Part shown: positions 1 through 5,301 of the stretch, piece after piece
Layout: each line of letters starts with the position of its first letter
How positions within the stretch are numbered: the stretch's first letter is position 1
Origin: CAYLLT01 sp964591605
GTDB taxonomy: Bacteria; Planctomycetota; Phycisphaerae; UBA1845; PWPN01
Assembly (NCBI GenBank): GCA_964591605.1
Contig: CAZQEN010000204.1
Span: 1-13,762, forward strand
DNA length: 13,762 nt
Reading direction: 5' to 3'
The notes under the pieces: generated by a model
Database searches by the model: none
The model's input: only the letters and a program-made list of their open reading frames with translations
Told to the model about the DNA's origin: nothing
Made by a program: the position numbers and the translations under genes

Positions 1-21
1 CACCACAATCACCTGGCCCAT
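1..21 (-). CDS. Start of a gene running off the left edge (partial, 7 codons)
   Basis: On the minus strand an ATG at 19-21 opens a frame reading MGQVIVV up to the window edge. It lies 54 bases after the hldA stop in the same direction, so it may be the next gene of the heptose block. MGQVIVV would suit the first beta strand of a Rossmann or P-loop protein; an ADP-heptose epimerase (hldD) would fit the context, but seven residues cannot identify it. No good Shine-Dalgarno is visible. A chance ATG remains possible. Confidence 0.35.
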
Positions 22-40
22 GGATCGACTCACGCGGCAC

Positions 41-58
41 TCCGCCGGCTCCGGCGGA
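41..58 (-). terminator. GC hairpin 3' of hldA, weak terminator candidate
   Basis: Positions 41-47 (TCCGCCG) pair perfectly with 52-58 (CGGCGGA) around a 4-base loop, 17 bases beyond the hldA stop. There is no T-tract after the stem on the minus strand. Factor-independent termination is therefore doubtful, and an ATG follows at 21, so read-through is likely. Confidence 0.25.
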
Positions 59-75
59 CCGCCGTCGTTTCTGAC

Positions 76-1095
76 TCAGCGCGGCTCCCGCGTCCGCACC
101 GACGCGCGCAGCTCCTCGGGCGAGGCGGTGGCCGCACCCTCTTTCATGACCACGATCGCCCCGGCATGGTTGGAGAGGCGGGCGGCGGTCTCGATATCCG
201 CATCGGCGGCCAGGGCCGCCCCGAGCGTGGCCGCCACCGAATCGCCCGCGCCGGTCAGATCGACGATTTCCTCGGTGCCGACGGCCGGTATCTGCACCAC
301 GCCGTCGCCGCGGCCCAGCACCATGCCCTGGTTCCCCAGCGTGACCAGCGCCGCGCCGGCGCACAGCGCGCCCGCCAGCGCCGCCGCGAGCTCGCCCGGC
401 GCCGCCGCCCGCAGGCCCAGCTCATGCGCCGCCGCCTGGGCCTCCTCCTCGTTTGGCTTGACCACCGTCATTCCCGTGAACTGGTGCAGGCTGTAACGCG
501 AGTCCGCCACGACCGGCTTGCGGGCGGCGATTTCCCGCAGCAGCCCGCGCAGGGCTTCGTCGAAGCCGCCGTAGCCGTAGTCGCTGACGATCCAGGCCGA
601 CACGTCGGCATCGACGCGGCGCACGCGCTCGGCCACCTGGCGCAGAAGCGTCCCGTCCGGGGCGCTCGGCGGGTGGCGGTCGAGCCGCAGCACCTGCTGG
701 CGCGAGGTCAGCTTCGCGCCGGCCAGAAACCGCGTCTTGGTGATGGTGGCCCGGTTGGAGGCGGTGAGAACCTGGTCGCAGCGGGCGGTGCCGCCGTTGC
801 CGCCGGTCTGCAGCGCGGCCAGCAGGCGCCGCCCGGCGTCATCCTCGCCGAGGAGCCCGACCACGCACGCCGTCGCCCCCAGGGCCGCCACATTCGCCGC
901 CACATTCGCCGCCCCGCCCGGACGTAGCCATTCCTCTTCGTACTGCACGATCAGGACCGGCGCCTCGCGGGATACCCGGTCGGTCAGCCCGCTGACGTAC
1001 AGATCCGCCACGAGGTCGCCCACCACCCCGACGGCCGCCCCGCCCAGGCGGTCGATCGTTTCCAGGAGCCGGTCACAATGCGGGGAAGCTGGCAT
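76..1095 (-). CDS. hldA: D-glycero-beta-D-manno-heptose-7-phosphate kinase (RfaE domain I / HldA type, PfkB family)
   Basis: Predicted cytoplasmic kinase that phosphorylates heptose-7-phosphate at C1 on the way to ADP-heptose for the LPS core. The 339-residue protein has the RfaE1 layout: a Rossmann-like start GVVGDLVADLYV (about 23-34), SREAP (42-46), GGAANVAANVA (60-70), SDYGYG (171-176), KPNEEE (213-218) and the PfkB signature DLTGAGDS (279-286), whose Asp285 is the expected catalytic base. The length suits a stand-alone kinase; the cytidylyl/adenylyltransferase half of bifunctional HldE is absent and must be encoded elsewhere. The start is ATG at 1095, directly preceded by an in-frame GTG (1098). 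Neither has a Shine-Dalgarno, because the upstream bases belong to a dispersed repeat. The upstream heptosyltransferase gene, same strand and 143 bp away, supports the role. A general PfkB sugar kinase is the main alternative. Confidence 0.9.
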   Translation of the reverse strand: MPASPHCDRLLETIDRLGGAAVGVVGDLVADLYVSGLTDRVSREAPVLIVQYEEEWLRPGGAANVAANVAALGATACVVGLLGEDDAGRRLLAALQTGGNGGTARCDQVLTASNRATITKTRFLAGAKLTSRQQVLRLDRHPPSAPDGTLLRQVAERVRRVDADVSAWIVSDYGYGGFDEALRGLLREIAARKPVVADSRYSLHQFTGMTVVKPNEEEAQAAAHELGLRAAAPGELAAALAGALCAGAALVTLGNQGMVLGRGDGVVQIPAVGTEEIVDLTGAGDSVAATLGAALAADADIETAARLSNHAGAIVVMKEGAATASPEELRASVRTREPR

Positions 1096-1232
1096 CACGC
1101 AAGAGAGACGCAGAGATGGAAAGCCTGCAGGATGGAAGAATCGAGTCTCGGCCCGCGGCCGTCTCTCGAAGCCACCCGGTCGACCAGGTTCGCCATCCGG
1201 ATTCTCTGTGCTCTCCGTGTCTCCGTGGTGAT
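1094..1232. repeat. 139-bp imperfect inverted-repeat element filling the waaF-hldA gap
   Basis: The element begins ATCAC (1094-1098) and ends GTGAT (1228-1232). Inside the ends, GAGAGACGCAGAGA (1103-1116) is complementary to TCTCTGTGCTCTC (1203-1215) apart from one bulge and one mismatch. The right arm continues CTCCGTGTCTCCGTGG (1213-1228). It starts 6 bp from the waaF stop codon, and its other end provides the A and T of the hldA ATG. I recall repeats of the ACCACGGAGACACGGAGA type from many planctomycete genomes; that is memory, not a search. In the mRNA it would form a hairpin just upstream of hldA. It encodes nothing and resembles a MITE or REP-like unit. Confidence 0.65.
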
Positions 1233-1238
1233 AGGGGC

Positions 1239-2366
1239 TCAGACGCTTGACATCCGTTCCGCCAGCAGCACGCGCGCCTTCTCCAACACCATCTCGCTGC
1301 TGACGAGCGTCATGCAGCGATGGTCGAGCGGGCAGACGCGTTTCATGCAGGGGCCGCAGTCGACGGGAACCATCAGCGATCGCTCATGCTCGGCGTCGGT
1401 GGCCGTCCACTCCGGATCGGTCGGGCCGAAGATCGTGACCACCGGCGTGCCGAACGCGTTGCCGAAGTGCCGCGGGCCGGTGTCGTTGGTGACCAGCAGG
1501 CTCGCCCGGCGGATCAGGGCCTTGCTGGGCCCCAGCCCGAGCACCGGGCGGTCGAGCACGATCGGCGCCTGACGCATGCGGTTCGCGACCTGCCGCGCGA
1601 TCTCGGTCTCCCTCGGGCCGCACGTGATGAACACGGCCGCCCCGTGCTCGCGGGCCAGGGCATCGCCGACTTCGGCGAAGCGCTCCGGCAGCCAGCACTT
1701 GGCCGGGCCGAATGAGGCGCCGGGATTGAGCACGATGATCGGCCGGCCCGGCTCGAGCCCCGCCTCGATGATGGTCTGCTCGACGACGGCTTCTTCCTGC
1801 GGCGTGGTGAACAGCTCGAGGCGGCTCGGGCAGTCGCGGCAGCCCAGGTATCGGGCGATCGCGTTGTAATAGCGCGTCATCGGCACGGGCAGGAACTTGC
1901 CGTTCGCCTTGGAGGCCAGCAGCTTGTCGGTCAGGAGCAACCCGCGCCCGTCGCGGTCGTAACCCACCCGCCGCTTGATGCCGGCAAGGCGGGCCAGCAT
2001 CGCCGAGCGGAACGAATTGGTCAGCAGGACCGCCCAGTCGTAATGGTGCTCGCGAAGCTGGGCGGCCAGCCCCAGAAAGCCCTGCCGCCGCTGCGGGCGC
2101 GTCCGACCCTTACCGCTGGGCCAGAGAATCACCTCGTTCATCCAGTCGCCCCCGGCCAGGATGTCGGCGAGGTGCGGTTTGACCAGGAAACTGATGTGCG
2201 AGGCGGAAAATCGGTCACGCATGGCCCGCATCGCCGGGGTGGCCAGGACGAGATCCCCCACCCAGTTGGGCATCACCATCAGGATGCGAGCCGGGTCTTT
2301 GCGCTGCCCATTGCCGGACGAGGAGGACGGGGTCCGGGGCCCTTCGGAGTCGGAGAATCGCGCCAT
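1239..2366 (-). CDS. waaF: ADP-heptose:LPS heptosyltransferase (GT9, WaaF-like)
   Basis: Predicted inner-membrane-associated glycosyltransferase that adds heptose from ADP-heptose to the LPS inner core. The 375-residue protein shows the GT9 N-terminal motif PNWVGDLVLATPAMRA (33-48). In the C-terminal nucleotide-sugar half it has LNPGASFGPAKCW (213-225), the segment TNDTGPRHFGNAFGTPVV (293-310) and FGPTDPEWT (313-321). A cysteine cluster C337-x2-C340-x4-C345-x5-C351 follows, which I recall in other WaaF-like proteins. Residues 1-27 are a polar Ser/Gly-rich extension outside the fold. An alternative start is Met30 (2279), but a good promoter at 2373-2401 would start transcription at the 2366 ATG itself, suggesting a leaderless message. 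It is the first gene of the heptose block and is divergent from queG. The family call is firm; heptosyltransferase I versus II is less so. Confidence 0.88.
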   Translation of the reverse strand: MARFSDSEGPRTPSSSSGNGQRKDPARILMVMPNWVGDLVLATPAMRAMRDRFSASHISFLVKPHLADILAGGDWMNEVILWPSGKGRTRPQRRQGFLGLAAQLREHHYDWAVLLTNSFRSAMLARLAGIKRRVGYDRDGRGLLLTDKLLASKANGKFLPVPMTRYYNAIARYLGCRDCPSRLELFTTPQEEAVVEQTIIEAGLEPGRPIIVLNPGASFGPAKCWLPERFAEVGDALAREHGAAVFITCGPRETEIARQVANRMRQAPIVLDRPVLGLGPSKALIRRASLLVTNDTGPRHFGNAFGTPVVTIFGPTDPEWTATDAEHERSLMVPVDCGPCMKRVCPLDHRCMTLVSSEMVLEKARVLLAERMSSV

Positions 2367-2372
2367 GCGGGC

Positions 2373-2401
2373 ATTTTAAGCGGGTCCCCGCCCCGACTCA
2401 A
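2373..2401 (-). promoter_or_regulatory. Candidate sigma70-type promoter for waaF
   Basis: On the minus strand TTGAGT (2396-2401) is followed after 17 bases by TAAAAT (2373-2378), which matches five of six -10 consensus bases. The predicted start lies about 7 bases on, at or next to the A of the waaF ATG (2366), leaving no room for a ribosome-binding site. The AT-rich box stands out against its GC-rich surroundings. Confidence 0.5.
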
Positions 2402-2402
2402 A

Positions 2403-2446
2403 CGCGCGTCATCCGCCGGTTGCACCCGGATGACCGCGGTCATTCC
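2403..2446. promoter_or_regulatory. Nested palindromes in the waaF/queG divergent spacer
   Basis: GTCATCCG (2408-2415) pairs with CGGATGAC (2427-2434), extended by four more pairs around one bulge (2403-2406 with 2435-2438). The middle arm also takes part in a perfect 14-bp palindrome, ATGACCGCGGTCAT (2430-2443). The two structures share an arm and cannot form together. It could be an operator or a small structured leader for queG; no known regulator site is recognised. Confidence 0.45.
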
Positions 2447-2470
2447 CCGGCCATCACCCGGGCGGCTACG

Positions 2471-3457
2471 ATGAGCGGCATGGCGATGCTGCGGCGTACG
2501 GAACTGGTACACGAGCTGGCGACGGCCGGCGGCTTTGCCCGCGCGGGCATCGCGCCCGCGGGGGCCCTGCCGCGCGGAGAATACGTCCAGCGCTGGCTGA
2601 GCGAGGGGCGGCATGGGGAGATGGCCTATCTGGCGCGCTGGCGGGAGCTGCGCGGCGATCCGGGCAGGCTCCTGGCCGGGGCGCGGTCGGTGATCGTGGT
2701 CGCCGAGCCGTACCGGCAAAAAGGTATAGAGAGGGACTCAGGGAGAGGCAGAGACGGTGGCATCCGGGGGCGCGTCGCCCGGTATGCGTGGGGGCGCGAT
2801 TATCACCGCGTGATGCGCAAAAAGCTCCAGCGGCTGGTGAAAGGGCTGCACGAGGCGATCGATGAGCCGTTCGAGACCCGGATCTGCGTGGACACCGCGC
2901 CGGTGATCGAGCGGGAGCTGGCCGCGCTGGCGGGCATCGGCTGGATCGGCAAGAACACCCTGGTGATGCACCAGGATCTCGGTTCGTTCTTTTTTCTCGG
3001 CGAGATCATCACCACGCTCGATCTGCCGCCGTCGCAGCCGGCCGTCGATCATTGCGGCACGTGCACGCGCTGCCTGCAGGCCTGCCCGACCGGGGCCCTG
3101 ACCGCGCCCTACCAGATGGACGCGGCCCGCTGCATCTCGTATCTGACGATCGAACACCGCGGCGGCATCGCGCCGCAGTTGCAGCCGCTCATGGGCGACT
3201 GGCTGTATGGGTGCGACATCTGCCAGGACGTCTGCCCGTTCAACCGCGATACGCCGCTGGCGACAGAGGCCGCGTACCTGCCGCCGGCCGATCATCCGCT
3301 GCTGCCTGATCCGGCGGTGGGCGACGTGCTGAAGCTCTCGGAGAAGGAGTATCGGGAATTACTGGCGGGCAGCGCGATGAAGCGGGCGACGTTGCCGATG
3401 CTCAAACGAAATGCGGAGATCGTGCGGCGCAACCGCGCGGGTGAACGTCATGAATGA
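2471..3457 (+). CDS. queG: Epoxyqueuosine reductase QueG
   Basis: Predicted cytoplasmic cobalamin- and [4Fe-4S]-dependent enzyme catalysing the last step of queuosine synthesis, reduction of epoxyqueuosine to queuosine in the tRNA anticodon. The 328-residue protein shows RYAWGRDYH (104-112), VDTAPVIERELAALAGIGW (140-158) with the conserved active-site Asp141, and GKNTL (160-164). Two ferredoxin-type clusters follow: C195, C198, C201 and C205-P, then C248, C251 and C255-P. The family segment RCISYLTIEHRG (220-231) lies between them. The ATG at 2471 is preferred; the frame opens at TTG 2420, and ATGs at 2480 and 2486 are alternatives, none with a strong Shine-Dalgarno. The protein lacks an obvious C-terminal HEAT extension, as in shorter QueG forms. 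Residues about 82-99 form an odd Arg/Gly-rich insertion encoded by purine-rich, repeat-like DNA. The gene stands alone, convergent with the GT4 gene. Confidence 0.93.
   Translation: MSGMAMLRRTELVHELATAGGFARAGIAPAGALPRGEYVQRWLSEGRHGEMAYLARWRELRGDPGRLLAGARSVIVVAEPYRQKGIERDSGRGRDGGIRGRVARYAWGRDYHRVMRKKLQRLVKGLHEAIDEPFETRICVDTAPVIERELAALAGIGWIGKNTLVMHQDLGSFFFLGEIITTLDLPPSQPAVDHCGTCTRCLQACPTGALTAPYQMDAARCISYLTIEHRGGIAPQLQPLMGDWLYGCDICQDVCPFNRDTPLATEAAYLPPADHPLLPDPAVGDVLKLSEKEYRELLAGSAMKRATLPMLKRNAEIVRRNRAGERHE
2724..2760 (+). repeat. Purine-rich repeat-like insertion inside queG
   Basis: This stretch of purine-rich bases inside a GC-balanced gene encodes the Arg/Gly-rich loop before RGRVARYAWGRDYH. 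Its segment GAGAG+GCAGAGACGG (2743-2757) matches GAGAGACGCAGAGATGG (1103-1119) of the intergenic element, apart from a 2-base gap and one substitution. It keeps the reading frame. Chance similarity of purine-rich DNA is the alternative. Confidence 0.4.
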
Positions 3458-3458
3458 T

Positions 3459-3468
3459 CGAACGTTCG
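3459..3468. other. 10-bp palindrome just after queG
   Basis: CGAACGTTCG is a perfect palindrome starting 2 bases after the queG stop. It has no loop and no T-tract, so it is not a convincing terminator. Confidence 0.3.
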
Positions 3469-3476
3469 TCGCGTAA

Positions 3477-3540
3477 CCCCTCGCTTGCGCTTCGGGCTCG
3501 GTTGATTGCCCCTCGCCTGCCGCTCGCGCCCGGTCAGTTC
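3477..3540. repeat. Two imperfect direct copies of a CCCGAAGCG...GCGAGGGG-type repeat
   Basis: CCCCTCGCTTGCGCTTCGGG begins at 3477, and a diverged copy, CCCCTCGCCTGCCGCTCGCG, begins at 3509, a 32-bp period. Each copy is followed by a similar tail (CTCGGTTGATT and CCCGGTCAGTT). Read on the other strand the first unit is CCCGAAGCGCAAGCGAGGGG, which I recall as a frequent intergenic repeat of planctomycete genomes. The second copy runs over the stop codon of the GT4 gene (3534-3536). The pair occupies most of the 76-bp gap between the two convergent genes. Confidence 0.6.
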
Positions 3541-4853
3541 CAGCCGAGGGCCTGCTTATAGACTTCGATGCAGCGCTGCGCGGAGTCGGTCCAGGAGAGT
3601 TTCTTGAGCTCGATCCGCCCGTGCTCGCGCAGGGTGCGCTGCAGCGGCGGGTGGCGCAGGACGGCCACGATCTTGTTGGCCATTTCGTTGACGTCCCAGA
3701 AGTCGACCTTCAGGGCGTGGCTGAGCACCTCGGAGACGCCCGACTGCTTGCTGATGATCACCGGCACGTCGTTGTTGATGGCCTCCAGCGGGGCGATGCC
3801 GAACGGCTCGGAAACGCTGGGCATCACGTACAGGTCGGCCATTCGGAAGACCCGGTCCACGTCCTTGCCGCGGAGGAACCCGGTGAACAGCACCTTGTGG
3901 CCGATGCCCATCTGCGTGGCCAGCTCGATGGTCCGGCGGATCATATCCCCCCAGCCGGCCATGATGAACCGCACGTTGTCCATTACCTCCAGGACCTTCC
4001 GGGCGGCCTGCAGGAAGTACTCCGGCCCCTTCTGCATGGTGATCCGGCCCAGGAACAGCACCAGCTTCTCGTCGCGGTCGATGTCCGGCGGCGTCGGCGG
4101 CCCGTTGCCGTTGAACTCGATGGCGTTGTAGACCACCTCCACCTTCTCGGGCGGCACCGCGTAGCGCGAGGTGACGATGTTCTTGGTCAGGAAGCTGACG
4201 GCGATCACCTTGCGGGCATAATGCAGCCCCTGCCGCTCGATGTCGTAGATCCGCTGATCCACGTGTTCGCCGCTGCGGTCGAATTCGGTCGAGTGGATGT
4301 GGACCACCAGCGGCTTGCTGGTCATGGCCGCGACGGCGATGCCCGCCCGGTAGGTCATCCAGTCGTGGGCGTGCACCACGTCGAACTGCTCCTGGCTGGC
4401 GATCAGCGTGGCCAGGCGGGCGTAGCGCTCCACCTCCGTATACAGGTTACCGCTGTACTGCCCGGAGGCCGGCTGGGCGGCCTGCGGCGCCTGCGGGTCC
4501 GTGCGGATGCCCGCCACCTCGAGCGCCTCGCGCTCGCGGGCGCTGGTCGCCTGGTGGCGTATCTCCTCGGCATACTGCTCGGGCGTCACGTAGGGCGCCA
4601 TCCGCGCATCCACGGTGCGGAACGTCACGTTCTCGAAGCCTTCCATCTGGTATGAATGAGAACCTTGGACTGGCACACCCTGCGCGGAAACGAGCTTGAC
4701 GTGGCCGGTGAACTGCGATTCGACCGGCTTGGGGAGCAAAAACAGAACTTCCGCGCCCAGGCTGCTCATCGCCTTGGTCAGCCCGTAGCAGGCCGTGCCC
4801 AGACCGCCCGAGATGAAGGGCGGAAACTCCCATCCTAGCATGAGGACTTTCAT
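3534..4853 (-). CDS. GT4-family glycosyltransferase, glycogen-synthase-like
   Basis: Predicted cytoplasmic GT-B glycosyltransferase, probably transferring glucose or another sugar from a nucleotide donor to a polysaccharide. The 439-residue protein begins MKVLMLGWEFPPFISGGLGT, whose Gly-Gly-Leu-Gly loop (16-19) is the acceptor/donor loop of starch and glycogen synthases. It continues with HAHDW (161-165), HIHSTEFDR (185-193), LGRITMQKG (268-276, with Arg270 and Lys275 as expected phosphate ligands) and SEPFGIAPLEA (348-358), carrying the GT4 E-x7-E pair Glu349/Glu357. The 110-140 region is a low-complexity Ala/Gln insert. It is shorter than typical GT5 GlgA (about 480), so GT4 and a broader substrate range are more likely. 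A candidate promoter lies about 240 bp upstream. No glycogen-branching or amylase gene is adjacent to settle the substrate. Confidence 0.85.
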   Translation of the reverse strand: MKVLMLGWEFPPFISGGLGTACYGLTKAMSSLGAEVLFLLPKPVESQFTGHVKLVSAQGVPVQGSHSYQMEGFENVTFRTVDARMAPYVTPEQYAEEIRHQATSAREREALEVAGIRTDPQAPQAAQPASGQYSGNLYTEVERYARLATLIASQEQFDVVHAHDWMTYRAGIAVAAMTSKPLVVHIHSTEFDRSGEHVDQRIYDIERQGLHYARKVIAVSFLTKNIVTSRYAVPPEKVEVVYNAIEFNGNGPPTPPDIDRDEKLVLFLGRITMQKGPEYFLQAARKVLEVMDNVRFIMAGWGDMIRRTIELATQMGIGHKVLFTGFLRGKDVDRVFRMADLYVMPSVSEPFGIAPLEAINNDVPVIISKQSGVSEVLSHALKVDFWDVNEMANKIVAVLRHPPLQRTLREHGRIELKKLSWTDSAQRCIEVYKQALGWN

Positions 4854-5000
4854 GGCTGCCGAGCTCCGAGATGTTCGGTCGACCGCTGCGTGTGCGGAAC
4901 AGGCAACTTCCAGGCGCGGGACATTCGTAAACTCGGCGGGTCGTTACGTACGAACCGACACCGATGGCATCAGGCGGCGCGCCGCAGATCGCTGCCACAC

Positions 5001-5019
5001 TCACAAGAGACACAGGAGG
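5001..5019 (+). repeat. Degenerate copy of the purine-rich repeat end
   Basis: TCACAAGAGACACAGGAGG resembles the left end of the 1094-1232 element (TCACGCAAGAGAGACGCAGAG, written here with its gaps) after removal of two short gaps. It lies in the presumed leader of the GT4 gene. The match is partial. Confidence 0.3.
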
Positions 5020-5102
5020 CAACCAACGCAGGGTTTCTGCTGGTCGCTTCGTGAAACAAGCCGCCGCGGCCGCGCCCGGACCGTGGACAAATGCCAGATG
5101 TC

Positions 5103-5131
5103 AAAATAGTCCTCACAGGCAGCCATGTCAA
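5103..5131 (-). promoter_or_regulatory. Candidate promoter for the GT4 gene, with long leader
   Basis: On the minus strand a consensus TTGACA (5126-5131) is followed after 17 bases by TATTTT (5103-5108). The predicted start is near 5096, giving a leader of about 240 bases before the GT4 ATG at 4853. A second TTGACA (5099-5104) begins 27 bases further down in the similar context TTTGACATCTGGC versus TTTGACATGGC, but has no good -10 box. Confidence 0.5.
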
Positions 5132-5136
5132 ACGCA

Positions 5137-5160
5137 CCGCGCTCGCGCGCCGCGCTCGCG
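5137..5160. repeat. 11-bp direct repeat just upstream of the GT4 promoter
   Basis: CCGCGCTCGCG occurs at 5137-5147 and again at 5150-5160, a 13-bp period. It lies immediately upstream of the -35 box at 5126-5131 on the minus strand. It could be a regulator site or simple GC-rich duplication. Confidence 0.45.
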
Positions 5161-5301
5161 TTTCAGTCGTTCGATCCATCATGTGTCGGTTTTTCGCCAC
5201 GCGGCAGACGCGAACCGCGCGGGTGCGGCTCAGCGCGTGCGTCGAATGGGTGCCCCATCCATCTCGCAGCGCGGAATGGGGGACGGATGCGAGTTCGGGC
5301 T

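Larger units (their letters stand above)
4854..5301. other. 448-bp gap without a convincing gene
   Basis: No frame here on either strand has recognisable protein content; frames that cross it are by-products of high G+C. It holds the leader of the GT4 gene (4854 to about 5096), a repeat-like fragment (5001-5019), a candidate promoter with tandem TTGACA boxes (5099-5131), an 11-bp direct repeat (5137-5160) and the 3' flank of the FlgI-like gene. In that flank CCCCAT (5253-5258) can pair with ATGGGG (5276-5281). A regulatory RNA in the leader cannot be excluded. Confidence 0.6.

Noticed and set aside
2420..2470. TTG at 2420 as the queG start
   Set aside because: The extra 17 residues are not part of the QueG fold and lie inside the palindromes; ATG 2471 fits the family N-terminus better.
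3621..4655. A 344-codon open frame on the plus strand, antisense to the GT4 gene
   Set aside because: It has no recognisable domain, is rich in His/Arg/Gly/Asp as expected from reverse reading of a GC-rich gene, and the opposite strand has clear GT4 motifs.
5190..5194. Run of five T on the plus strand as a terminator
   Set aside because: No stem precedes it, and no plus-strand gene ends here.
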